Source: Tetrahymena elliotti 4EA
Taxonomy: Eukaryota; Ciliophora; Oligohymenophorea; Hymenostomatida; Tetrahymenidae
DNA length: 64,000 nucleotides
Direction of reading: 5' to 3'
Assembly (NCBI GenBank): GCA_000231825.2
Contig: JH720322.1
Coordinates: forward strand, 62,001 to 126,000
Position 1 is the first letter of the stretch; each line of letters opens with the position of its first letter. The notes under the pieces are model-generated. The model was not told where the DNA came from. It saw nothing but the letters and a program-made list of their open reading frames with translations, and searched no databases. Positions 25,532 to 37,900 of the stretch are shown piece by piece. Position numbers and translations under genes: made by a program.

Positions 25532-28446
25532 TTTAAACTTTTTATTTTATGTAATAAAAATTTAATTTATTTTCATTTTTGGATTAAATTTAAAATTAAA
25601 AAATTAGATTTAAATAAAATTTCTTATTTACTTTGTGAATTTTTAAATACTAATCTTAAGATAGCTAGCTGTTACCTACGTTTTCTGAGAGTATTTCAAC
25701 CTGATTGTCTTTGTTAACTCCTTGACTTTAATCATTTATGATAAACATTTGTTGTTGATGTTTAACAAAAGCATTATCATCAGCTACCAGTATTATGTTT
25801 TTGTTGTTTTTTGGAATAAAAGTTTAGTCTTATTATTGTTGTTGTTACAAATTTTATTAAATTTAGTTTATTGGAAGAGTATTTTATTTATTAATTTAAA
25901 TAAGTTTTTATTTTTCATTGTTCTTTTACTCATAATATTAAATTTATTGTACAGTTCCAAAAGCTAAGGCTAAATTACATATTCCTATATTTCTATTTGT
26001 AGAAGGATCCCAAATAGGCATTTCACCTTCTACTAATAGAGTTGGGTATACATTACTTGCAAATGCTTCAGGGTTTAAAATCAGATCAGGGATAGATTTT
26101 AAGTTGAGCCTGATTAAACCTAAGAAATCTTGGATAGTAGATGGAGATTGAGCTTGAGGATTCATTTTATTTTTTTTCCATATTTCTAAGACAAAAGGCA
26201 CAAGATTCATTTTTTAAATAGTTTGTTCATCAACAGGCATTATTGATTTGTAGTTGAAACTGATTTATTTTGTAATAAAATCTGCACTTGTCATCAATCC
26301 TTCTAAATTTTCATTTCTTCCATACAATTTATGACGAATAAGTATTTGTTCATTAACACTTACTGTTCTAGACATATCACTTAGTGAAGTTACAAATAAG
26401 AAGAGTTAAAATGGAATCTTATTCATACTAGATATCTCTTAATATCTTTTGATAGATTATTTTGTTTGAATCTCTTACTTTTGTCTTTGTGCTGCAGTTG
26501 GATGCAAATTTATTTAATCAGATAAATAAGGAGATATTTTATTTAATAATGCTACTGATACACACAGATCACCAGCTATTTAGTTACTGGTTTGGTTATT
26601 TTCTTTCTTGTTGGTCTTAGTAAGGTTATTTTAGGTTCCCATAGTTTTAGTATTTCCTCCAAGGACTCCTGTATTTTAAGTTTTATTACCTTAACCAGGT
26701 TAAAAGTTAGAAGAAGCATACATAGGTATTTCAAATGCTCCTTTTAAATATGGCTTCAATAGTAACTAATCAAATCTAAATTCTCCTCTGGCAAATTCAA
26801 TACGAGAAGAGGGTTCTTCATCTCCAATAAATAGCTAAAAGTAGATTCGAGAATCTGTGAATTGAGAAATATTTGTCTCACGCAGAGACATCTTACAAGG
26901 AAAACTCTAATTAAATTCATAGCGAGACTATTCTAAAGAAAGTTGTCTACGACATGGGATATAAAGTTAATCATAAAATATCTTCTAACTACCATCTTCT
27001 GCAAATTCAAAGATGGGGACTTAAATAGTCAGAGAGAGGTGAGATTTTTATAATTTCTTCTTATACAACATATTTGTAGCTAAGAAAGAATCTGCATGAA
27101 CAACATAAGTATTTACACTCTTGAGATCCAAGCTTTCTTACTCAGGTATTTTTTCTGGAGGAACATTAACTAAATCTGCATAGACTCCTGCAGTCAAACC
27201 AGATATTAATTCAGCTTCATCCATCCTCAACTTAAGTAGTTCTAAATCTGGATCGAGCAATTCAAAATCCTCAAAGTGTGTAGACTATTCCATTAACTTT
27301 TTTTACTACTTCTCTAGCATATGCAAATACTCCTCACTTTATTTATCCTTAATTATTTTTTAAATCTTAACATTTGTAACAGCTTTTTCGTCTTCTTCTT
27401 CTTAATGCTCTTATTTTTATTTATCCTTATTTTTTGAAGACACATCTCCCTATTTTTCTTATTCAATTTAAAAGTGTATATTTCTTTCTTATTAGTTTAT
27501 ATTCATCTATCTCTAATTTTAATTTTAGTTTTAAGGTACTTCTAACATTTTTTGTTAATTTTATTATCCTTGATTCTTCCCATCTTTGATATTCTGTTAC
27601 TAAGATTTATTTTCCTACAATACTTTTGCTTGAACATTTTGTTCAAGGTTTTGGTTGGCTTTCATTTCATTATACATAAAAGAGCTATCTAAATGTTACT
27701 GGCTAGGGTCAACTAAAATATATTTTTATTAAAATTATAAACTTTAAATATCTGCTTAAAATTATATTTATTTAATTCTGAAATAAAAATAAATTTAAAT
27801 TAATTCTGATAAATGAATACATTTTTTATTTAGAGGCTATTTTGAAAATCTAACATTCATTTCTAGTTCAATTTCTCCTATTTTTTCAGTCATATTAGGT
27901 TTATTGCAATTAGTTTGCACCTTAAATATAGGAAATAATCCTTTTATATCTTCTATAGGAGTGTTTACTGCTTTGGGATTGTTTTTCAAAAATAATAACA
28001 TGTTTATAAAAACATTTCCAACAACTTTGTCATTTCTTTTGTCTAAAATATCTATTTTAAGTCTAACCATATCTTACAAATATTTTTAAAATAATAATAC
28101 AGGACATCTTATTTCATACTCTAACTCGCTTATGTAATAATTTTTTAATTCCTCAGCAGCATTTTTAGCCACAACTACTCTACCATTTCCTTATTAACCC
28201 CAAAAAGAAACTCTTATTTTAGAATTTTCAGGTGGGAAAGGTGTTTTTAGCCACATAAGATCTCCTACGCTAATAAATAAATTTCCATAAACATTTTGGT
28301 TTTCATCAGTACCTGGAGGAAGAATTTTCAAATAGTCTAGTTTAATTCATGAAATATATTTTTTTATTGAATTAGAATTATTAATCTAGTTACATACCGT
28401 CTTTGTACTCTTCCCTATTGTAGTTGTTATTTCTGCTTTTACTCAT
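25518..28446 (-). CDS. C2CD3: C2CD3-like centriole/basal-body protein
   Basis: Start at ATG 28446 (MSKSRNNNYN); the first intron (about 60 nt) follows codon 16, and another may lie near 27700-27830. The protein has about 950 residues. The first ~190 match the N-terminal C2-type domain of C2CD3: GNLFISVGDLMW, KIRVSFWG (compare VRVRWWG), EYEIRCPVLLFQKYLQDM, then KVVGNVFINML and KIGEIELEMNV. Each has a counterpart in order in the animal protein. A Q/E-rich linker follows, then a conserved-looking segment with further beta-rich C2-like regions (VPIFEFAEDG, SRIYFQLFIGDEEPSSRIEF, IPFQLFLFVTSL, LRFGTVQ-like strands). The tail is Q/N-rich. Animal C2CD3 is over 2,000 residues and needed for centriole elongation and distal appendages; here it would act at basal bodies. 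The 3' end is uncertain: the frame runs to TGA 25518-25520, into the next gene's start. Confidence 0.8.
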
Positions 28447-29780
28447 AAATCTAACTAATTTAATTCAAATAATGAATATTTTTTTGTATCTTTTAAGATA
28501 AAAAACTTAGCTGAATTGAATTAACAAATAAATTAAATAAAAGGAAATATTTTTCAAATTATTATGACTGCTTTTTAATTGAATGATTATAATTTCAAAA
28601 TATTTATTTATTGAATAATAATTGCAAGTTTAAAAATTATAATTACAAAAATCAAACTCTCAAATCAAATCAATCATATAAATATTTATGTATTGATCAC
28701 TCTGCAACTATTACTTTAACAGTAAAATCAAGATTCTTAAAAAAACAAAGTAATAATTAATCAAATTTAGAAAAACTTATTCTATTAAATTAGTTTGGAA
28801 ATTACTTAAATTGACTAAAATAAATCTATTCTTTGTTGGATTAATTATATATAAATATTTTTTCGATTTTTTTTGATTCAAATTAATAAATTATTAATAA
28901 TATTTTGTTTTTTAGAAAAATTAATATACTTTGAACTTGAAATTGGTTTGTTATTTGAAATAAAAAATGTGAATTTAAAAATCTTTATTTTTGAAATAAA
29001 ACTAAGAAATACTTAAGTTTTTAGAAGATTATATAATTTTAATATATTAATATGATCTATCTTTCAATATTTCATCTTAAAATTAAAGGAAGTAATTTTT
29101 TTTAAATAAAAAATAAATGGATCACTCTTGCTAGCTGAGCTTTATTTGAAGCTTTAATTAAGACATTAATTCAATCATTAAAAAATAAAAAATTTATTTT
29201 TGAAATTATTTTTTAGGGTTTAATTATGTTAAAAAGAGTATATAAAATGATTCTTTCTCTTTAAAAAAAAATTTTATTTCTATTTTTGAAGAGTGTAGCA
29301 TTATGTTAAAATTAAAAGTAAAAATTTTACTTTACAAAAAAATAAATAAAAAGAAAAGGACATCACTAAAATATTTGTTTCATGGAGATATGCTAACAAA
29401 AAATATAATGAGCATTATGTCAGAGACTTTTTTTTAAAAAAATTATTTTTATGAAAACAAAATCAAAATGAAATTAGTAGATTTAATTTTAATAAATAAA
29501 ATAAAAATTAATAATAGCTAAAAGTCAATTAGCTAAATAAAATAAATAATAGAATGCTTTTGGTTGTATGATCAAAATTTTATCTATAAAAATTAGAATT
29601 AAAACATTAAAAATAGAAAATTTTGTTATGTGTGATGTGTGTTGGAAGTGACTGTGGATAATTTATCAGATAATAAATAAGTGAATAATAGCCTTAAGAA
29701 TAATAATTATTCATCTATCAAAATTTATTTAGAAAATTAATTACAAACTAATTATAGCTAAAAATCTTTAATCCGTAAAA
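28447..29780. other. Divergent intergenic region, 1.3 kb, very AT-rich
   Basis: No coding frame I can support on either strand. It lies between a leftward gene starting at 28446 and a rightward gene starting at 29781, so it should contain both promoters. Long runs of A and T, no tandem repeat of note. Confidence 0.5.
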
Positions 29781-31184
29781 ATGGGTTTTAAAATTAGAGA
29801 TGATTCTACTTGTGTCAAGAGAAGAAAAAATAAAGAAAAAAAAATTTATGAAAAATAAAATGGATGTCATGCAAACACATTATAATAATAAGGATTAAAT
29901 AATAAGCAACCAGAAACAATTGTTGAATCTTTGGAATCTGAGCTAAAAATCTAAGCATCATAATAGCTTGCAGACAAAGGTAAAGAAAAGAAGAATAAAT
30001 AAAATCCAGTGGATACCAACATATATGTAAAAAACCATACTTTAATAGGATCTATTTCATATGGCGATAAACATTAAAATGCAAAAGAATTATAATAAAA
30101 TAGTTAATCTACTAATTCCATTAATTTATCTAGCAAACCTATTGAGTAACAAGTACTAGAATATTATTAAGATAAGATTGACAAATTAGATGTTAGATAG
30201 ACCTTGAAATCATATCTCAGGAGAACATTAGACACAATAATTCTTTCAAATGAAAATGATAAAATTTTTTTGCTTGAAATTAGAAAATAGCTTAAATAGT
30301 CTTAGAGGATAGCAAAAAAGTAGGAATATTCAGATTTCTTGAAGCTAGTTGATAATTTGTATCTCCTTGCTGTAGATAAATGTATAACTTGTATATTTTA
30401 AGGTACTGCAAATCCAAGAACCCCTTAAGACTAAAGTAATACTTTAGACACATAAGAATCTAATCCTCCCTAATAGTCTAACACTAATGAGTAGTCAGGA
30501 GAATAAAATCCTAACTCTGGCTCTTTTATAGACAACATACTCAGATTACACAATAATAATAGCTCAGATATTATAAGAATTTTGTAAAGAAACGCACTAT
30601 AGAGGTTGGCTTAAGCATATAGAAGAGTGACCAGCAATAATTTTTATAACAGTTCTAGGCAAATTAGCAGTAGTTCTGCAAATAATTCAAATGAATTGTA
30701 AAATAGTAATAGATAGAGTTCAAACTAGAATTTAATAAATAGAGTTATAAATTAGGAAAGCAGTAGCAGTAGTATTGAAAGTAATAGCAGAAGAACTTAT
30801 ATTGGGTCATGGTCAAATTATGAGGATAATTTTTTAGGGTCTTTTGGTAATAATTTAAGACCTCCTTTTGATAATGATAGCGAAGCCACTAATACAAGTA
30901 GCAATACTCCAAATTATAATAACAATAATTTCAGTTCAGTAATGTATAATAACTTAGTTGGTTAGGAATAAGATGATGAAGATGATATTATAATTCCTGC
31001 AAATGGCTCTTAAAATGAAAATTCTTTAAGAAGATTAATCCCAAGCTAAAGTAATTCAAATCTATTAATGCTGAGTGGAGGCCGAAATTTTGGTTTTAGA
31101 TCAATATCAAACTAAGTAGCAGCGAATTAAGGAGATACATCAATATAAACTTCTTCAGAAACAGGATCAAACTTTTCAAGTTGA
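29781..31184 (+). CDS. Unrecognised Ser/Asn/Gln-rich protein, intronless
   Basis: A continuous 467-codon frame from ATG 29781 (MGFKIRDDSTC) to TGA 31182-31184, using many TAA and TAG codons. A predicted helical segment lies near residues 120-210, with VLEYYQDKIDKLDVRQTLKSY, FLLEIRKQLKQSQR and DFLKLVDNLYLLAVDKC. The second half is low-complexity, with runs of S and N (SSSSSIESNSRR, NYNNNNFSS) and an acidic patch EQDDEDDIIIP. No signal peptide, membrane span or known motif. No function is proposed. Codon use and TAA/TAG placement match the neighbours, so it looks like a genuine single-exon gene. Confidence 0.7.
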
Positions 31185-32239
31185 CAAAAAACAAACAAAA
31201 GGTGAAAGTAAAGTAATAGTAATAATCAATTAAAATGGCTAATAAATATATAAATAAATTATTCACTTGATCAATATCAATCAAAATAGTTTTGAATGAA
31301 TGAATTACTAATTCTTAAATGCATTTTTACATTTTATTATTTTAAGAAACCTCTAAAAGAAATTAAATTTATTTTATTTTTATTGAATCGAGCTAATATT
31401 TTTAACTGTCATAATTATTGTTTTATATTATGTATCTAAATAAATTTAAGTAGATTTTATTCTATTTTTAAATTATGATAAGTATCTTTTTAAGTGTATA
31501 TGAATAATAAAATATATTATTAAGAGCTTAAAGATTCTTTTAAAATGAAATAAACATAATATTTTAATATATTTACTGTTATTGAATTTTTTTTGGTTTC
31601 TATTAAGTTAATATGATTTTTATTAAAAAGTTAATCTTGTAATAATAATTGTTGCATAATGATATATCAAAATAATATTATAAATTAAAATGTTTCTGAA
31701 AAAAATAATAATAATCACTAAATTCATCCAAAATAAAATAAGAGTTGTTTTTGTTAGCAATAAGATATTTTAAGCAGAATACTCTTCAATTATTCTAAGA
31801 ATTTATTTTTATTTAAAATTTATCACCAAAAAATATTTTTATTTTGAAATTTTTTAAATTAACAAATATCTATTGTCTTATCTTCAAATTATCTTTAAAG
31901 TGAAAATTAAAAAGAAAAATAAGTAATCTATTTCCAAAATAAAATATATGACTTGATAAATACCTAGGAAATTATATAAAAGTAAAAGGTATAAATCTTT
32001 TAGATTTATTTATTTAATTATGTTTTGAATCTATTTTGTATTTCAAAATACATTCATGCACTCATTATTATCTAATTAATTACTTTTATACAAAATATCA
32101 CAAATTTGTTTATAAATTTTAGCAGAATATTTTAAATATTTTTTACAAAAACTCAATTTATTTTACTAAATTTGCTCTACAAATTTTCAACTTAATTAAT
32201 CAATCAATCAATCATAGGATTAATAATTATAAGGAAAAA
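31185..32239. other. AT-rich intergenic region
   Basis: Nothing coding recognised on either strand. It separates two plus-strand genes and carries a short tetranucleotide repeat just before the second (see repeat entry). Confidence 0.5.
32192..32214 (+). repeat. TTAATTAATCAAT(CAAT)n-type repeat upstream of a gene
   Basis: TTAATTAATCAAT followed by ATCA repeats ends about 25 nt before the ATG at 32240. A similar start, TTAATTAATCAAT, occurs upstream of the ATG at 34997. It may be part of the 5' leader or just simple-sequence drift. Confidence 0.6.
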
Positions 32240-34417
32240 ATGGAGGAAGTCAAACAAAACTATGAAAGTGCAAAGAATTAATTGAGAATAGATGATTACA
32301 TTATTATAAAATCATAAGAGTATATTTCATTCTATGAAATGGTCAATTCTTCAAATTCTGAAAAATATTTAATGGAGAAAATAAAAAAAACAAAAGAAAG
32401 TGAATAATTTATTTCTTACATGGAAAACACAGTAAAATTTTTTTATTTTTTAAAACAATTAAACTTATGGGCCGATATATTAAAATATTAGTTAGTAGAT
32501 ATTAAGCTGAGAATACAAAAATTTTGGTTCCCATAATAAATCCTTACAGTTTTAGAAAAAAAAGAGAACACATATGAGGATGAAGAATATTATTATTATC
32601 TCATTTATGAAGATATTAGAGAAGATTACTATCCAGCATACTATTTGTTTGAGAAATATGATACTAATTTGAGTCAAAGAGTAGATAAGATAGCAAAATT
32701 TATAGATTTTGTAGATGATTTATATAAAGAATCTATTTATGACATTTGTTTCTAAAATGTTTGGATATCTAAAAGCAATACACTTCATTAATATTTGATT
32801 CTGAATAAAGGGTATTTTTTTACTTACTGAATTATTTTTGATTTTTTTATTGAAAATTAGCTTAAATTAATATTCACAATTTTTAATTAAATTTATTAAT
32901 ATTTTTGATAGGATTTTCTAATTTTATGTTGATAAAAAGGAAGATGTATAAATGAAAGAGTATATTGAAAAAAATTTATTAAAAACTTAAAAATGGAAGG
33001 ATTTTTTTCTAGTATAGAAGCCATTTATTGAAAAATACCTAAAATGTTCACAAAATAATTAATGTAAAAATTGTAATTTGTAAAAGTAGAGAAGTTCATA
33101 ATGCACTATTAGTTCTCATGAATAATCTTACTTATAATGCAAATATTGTGAATCGCTTAAAACATAAAGCTGTTAAAAGAATTAAAATTTACATGCTGTA
33201 TTTATCTTGCTCTATTATATTACTTATCCTAAAGAGTTGCTTTTTGATGAGTTCTTTCAATAAAACCAAAGTTAGCAATAATAATCAACTGAAAAAATAG
33301 GAAAGCCAGAATTTTATTTTGACAGTTTTTAATTTTCCAATTAAAAATTCAATGATATCATAAAAACTGAATCATTAGCCCATTTCTACTGCTACTATTT
33401 TAAGGAAGAATAAATGTTTACTTTAAAAATTCTTTCTTATTATTTTTACTAATAATATCCTAAACTAATAACAATAGATCAATTTGATGCTGTAACAAAA
33501 AAGTAAAATTCATAGTAAATAAATAAAGATACACAAAATTTTGATGATATGACTGATGGAATTAAAAATCTTTAATTTCCAGTTTAAAATAACTAAAATA
33601 CTTAAGATTTTTTTCAATAAAAAAATAATCAACAAAATACTTCCCAAATGATTGATATAGAGTCAACACAAAATTCAAGTAAATTTTATTTTAAATTATT
33701 TTTATTTTTTTGAGATATCCTAAATATTTAAAATCAATAAACTTATTTATTTTTAAATTAGTTTAAAGTTAAAAGATTCATTCATACTTTAAAGATTTAT
33801 CACAATTAGAAAATTAAAAAAACCCAAAAATAAATTATGATTTAACGTAATTATCTGAATTTTTAAATTCTGAAGGAAGCTTGTTAGCAAAAATAAATTT
33901 TCTTAGCATTTTAGACTTTCAACTTTATAAGATGTGGTTAGAATAATTAAATACATAAAACAATTACAAAGAATAGGTTGAATAAGTACAATTATAAATT
34001 TTAATCTTTTGGAAGTTAATTTAACATGAGGCTGAAAAAGATGAGATTAAAAATGAAGATTTGTATAAATATATTAAATCTACTTATGAAAAAATAAAAT
34101 AAAATATGGAAAACGAAGGTGAAGCTTTATTTTCAGATAATTATAAGTTTGTTTATGATGAGTTCATCAAGAAAAAAGAAATATCTAAATCAAAAATAAA
34201 ATTAAAAATGTATATACAAACAATCAATACTGCAGTTAAGTTACAGCTAAAAACTTTTTTTTAAAATAATAAGTAAAAAATATATTTATAATTAATTAAT
34301 TATTTTAAGTAAATTCTTTTCTTCCAATTTTTTGAGGATGGAGAAATGTAATTATAATAATAAAAAATTTATGAATAGAAAATTAAAAATATATTATAGC
34401 AAAGTTAGGCATAATGA
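32240..34417 (+). CDS. Unrecognised protein with a cysteine cluster
   Basis: Three exons, 32240-32811, 32912-33678 and 33762-34417, join in frame (intron phases 2 and 1) to give 664 residues. The N-terminal 190 residues are helical and rich in Y, D and E (EDEEYYYYLIYED). Residues ~236-279 hold a cluster of cysteines: KCSQNNQCKNC, then SSQCTIS, then LQCKYCESLKTQSC, which could bind zinc. The following segment is Q-rich, then helical to the C-terminus (LDFQLYKMWLEQL, LQILIFWKLIQHEAEKDEI). No membrane span or signal peptide. The family is not recognised and no function is assigned. The intron-defined frame and consistent TAA/TAG use make the gene real with good likelihood. Confidence 0.7.
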
Positions 34418-34996
34418 TGATATTCTTGTTTGTTTAATCTTTGTAAATAAATTTAGTTTTTATCCATTTTTGTAAATTAAACTAAATTGTAAATAAATTG
34501 TGTCTTTTTTTCATTTATGTTTAACTTCATTTAAAATATAGCATTACTTTGTATCCCACTAAATCTTATCTTCTAAGTATTTGTTTGAATCTGAAGTACC
34601 TTTTTAACATTTTAATAATCCAAATTGTTTTAAAATATATTTGCTTAATGTTTCTTTATCTTGCTATATTTTCAAATATTTTTAAAAAATAAAAAAATTC
34701 GTTTCAACATATACATAGACTTTCCAAAATGTTTGTTTGTTTTTTTGTATTCATACTGATTCAAATAATTTTTATTATCTTTATTTGCTTAAAAATAAAA
34801 ATTAATTATCTTTTATTGATATTGAATATATTTTAATCAGATCATACAAAAAACAAAAGATTAATTCAATTTAAGATAGATTAATTAATCAATTCATAGA
34901 TAGATAGATAGTTAACAATCAAGCATATCATATACTATATTAACATATTAGCAATTTAAAAGCAAGTCAGAATAATCCAAACTTTACTCTAATAGG
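34418..34996. other. AT-rich intergenic region
   Basis: No coding frame supported. Holds the 3' flank of the gene ending at 34417 and the presumed promoter of the gene starting at 34997. Confidence 0.5.
34881..34912 (+). repeat. TTAATTAATCAAT plus (ATAG)n tetranucleotide repeat
   Basis: TTAATTAATCAAT at 34881-34893 is followed within a few bases by about four ATAG units (34897-34912), some 85 nt before the ATG at 34997. The first part matches the element before the gene at 32240. Confidence 0.6.
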
Positions 34997-37900
34997 ATGG
35001 ACATTAAAAAATTGATTTCTCTTCTGGAGAATGAGAAGACATGGAAGGACACAAACATTTATAAAAAATTACTTCAAAACGACGATCCTAACTTGAATAT
35101 TGAAGAATTTATTCAAACATTGGATAAAATAATTAATGATAAAAAGCTCAAACCGATAGTTAGACTAGGTGCTTTGAGGCTAGTCAAATCATGTTTAGAA
35201 GCAGGAAATGATATTTTTAATATCCTCTTAGCAGAGAGTTCACTGCTTCATTCTTTAATTGATTATGCTAAAATAAAACCCAACACAAACATTTTTTCAT
35301 CAAAGCCAGATATGAGAGAGTAACAAATATCTGTAACATTCTATACTTATATAGTAGAAGGTTTCTTATTTTGGTCTCAATGGTTTCCTGAAGGCAAGTA
35401 TAAAGATTATTATGATTAGTTGAAGAAAACAGGAATTAAATTTCCAGATATTAGCAATGTAAAGGATGTTTCTATTTATTATTTTTTTCTAAATAAAATC
35501 AATTTTTTAGTGCTGTAATTAAATTATTAACGTTATTTATACTTTCAATATAACTAAAAAGGTGAAACTCTTCAAAACATAGCAGATAGGATTGTATGTA
35601 AATAGTTAGATATAAAGAGGTGGAGGAGATGATGCAGGAAATCAACAGAGGATTCAATAGTCTTAGACAGGTAGTAGCAAAAACTAGCAATAATAGCAGT
35701 AAATTAAATAAAGTCAGACACCTACATAAGGGGGACCATCAAATTAGAAAATAACTACTCAAGAAATAGATAATTCAGTTTAAGAATATGAAGGATATGT
35801 CGAAATCTTATTAGATACCTTGAAGAATAATGATGAGCAACCTGATTTGCTTATGTTCTCTGAACAATTTAACTAATTTTCAAAGTTTTTAGATAATGTA
35901 TTCAAGTAGAATATTGATTTTGATGACAAATATTATGAAAAGTTGTTAGATAAAGCTGAACAATCTAATGAGTTATACTCTTTAATAGAATAAAATCAAT
36001 CAGGTTAAATTAGCTACTAATAACTTAAAAATGTCATTTTCCAACATCTTGGAAATAACAACTAAAATGCTTAGCAATAAAGTGAAAGCTAAAAGCATCT
36101 AAAAGAATAGGAAGAATTTTTGAAGCGTTAGTAAGAAGAATATGAGCGCCAGTAAGAGCTTTAATAATAACTTGAAAATTAAAGAAAGCAAGAAGAAGAG
36201 AGAATCAAAAGAGAATAAGAACAAAAAAGAAAGCAAGAAGAATTAGAGGAAGCTAAAAGGCAAGAAGAAAGGTAAAGATAGGATGAGTTGAACAGACAAA
36301 AAAAAATCTAGGAAGAGGAAGAGAAAAGATAGTAAGAAATAAAGCGTTAGAAAGAATTAGAGGAATAATAAAGATAATAGCAACTAGAGCGTTAAAGAGA
36401 AGAGGAGATGGCTAAGCAAAAGGCCATTGAAGAAGAAAAATAAAGAAAAATTTTAGAATAATAGAAATAAGAAGAACTTCGTAGATAGTAAGAAGCTCAA
36501 AAAAAGAGTTAGATGATGTATAATCACAATATTCCAGAAGACTAAGGAGAGTATGAAGATGAAGAAGAAAGAAAGAGTTAACAAAATATTAAAAATAATA
36601 AGCCTCTTACATAATCAAAAGTTGGGTAGAATTAAGCTCCAGCTTTGTATAATACTCCAGAGATGAATCTATTAAAAAAGTAAAGTGCTAATTAAGATTA
36701 ATCTATGTAAAGATATTTAGCAGTAAATCCTTCTAATGTCCAATAAAACCCTAACTAACAATCAGATTCAAGAGGATAGTTTGCAGTGAATTCTAATCAA
36801 AATCCAGATTAGTTGATGGGATTTGATTAAGATGATGACTTTTTGTATGATAGTGATATTAAATAGAAAAAAGCTCCAAGCCAATCTTAGATATCATAAT
36901 CTAACATGAATCAAAATTCATAAATAAGGAATTAATAACAATAACTACCATAGCTCTAAGCAAATATTTCTCATAATGCTTAAATGAAGACATCTGATCA
37001 TATAGGAGATTAGTCTAATAACTAGCCTTACTCTTCTATGGGATAAGCCAAAAAAAATCCATTTACAAATTAACCATCTCAAATGCCTTCTAACCAACAA
37101 AACACTTCTCATCAGCCCAAAGGTCATGGAGGTTACTTTGGAGAAGAAGAGTTCTATGAACCTTAAGGTATTCAAGTAAACTAATCAAAACCACCATAAT
37201 CCAATTAAATGCAATTCTAAGGTAATAATTAACAACAACTACAATCTAACAAAGATAGCCATAGAGTAAACTTTGATGTAAGCTAAGATCTTGATGATGA
37301 TGAAGAAGAATCAAAGCATGACACAAGGAAGAAGGCCTAAAATAAGGGATAGTTAAACTCTAGATTGGAACAAAGTGATAGCTTTGATCAAGAAAATACT
37401 AATGAAATAAACAAAATAAATTAGATTTAGCATATTAATAGTTCAATAGCACCAAAATCTAAACCAAAAGAGGAAGCCCCATAAAGGATTCCAGCCAACC
37501 CCAATTTAGTCTCACCTTAACAAGCTAATTCTATAAATCTCCCTTTTAGCAAGTTAGATTAAAATAAAACTTTACAAGCTTACCCCTTCAATAACTCAAG
37601 AAACAATATTCCATCAGGATTTGAACAAGTAGCTTTGAGTTAAGGTCCTACACTCAGAAGTTAAATTCATTAGTCATAGGACTTTTAAAATTCTTAAAGA
37701 GTAAGAAAACATTTATTTTGATAAATTTTAAAATAAATTTAATAAATTAATTATTTGTTTAATTTAAAGGATAATCCAGATAATTTGAATTAATCTAAAT
37801 TTATGCAAGCCCTCAATAATCATGATGAAAAAAGCCACATCTAAAATACCTAAGAAGATAGAATGCCAAGCCAAACTTCATTTTAAGATGGAAGAAAGAT

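Noticed and set aside
25722..25967. Plus-strand open frame rich in Leu/Ile, like a membrane protein
   Set aside because: It is the reverse complement of the Q/N-rich tail of the C2CD3-like gene; CAA/TAA runs read backwards give Leu/Ile runs.
33118..33300. Plus-strand frame with an apparent membrane span
   Set aside because: Out of frame with the three-exon gene at 32240-34417, which reads through the region with consistent phases.
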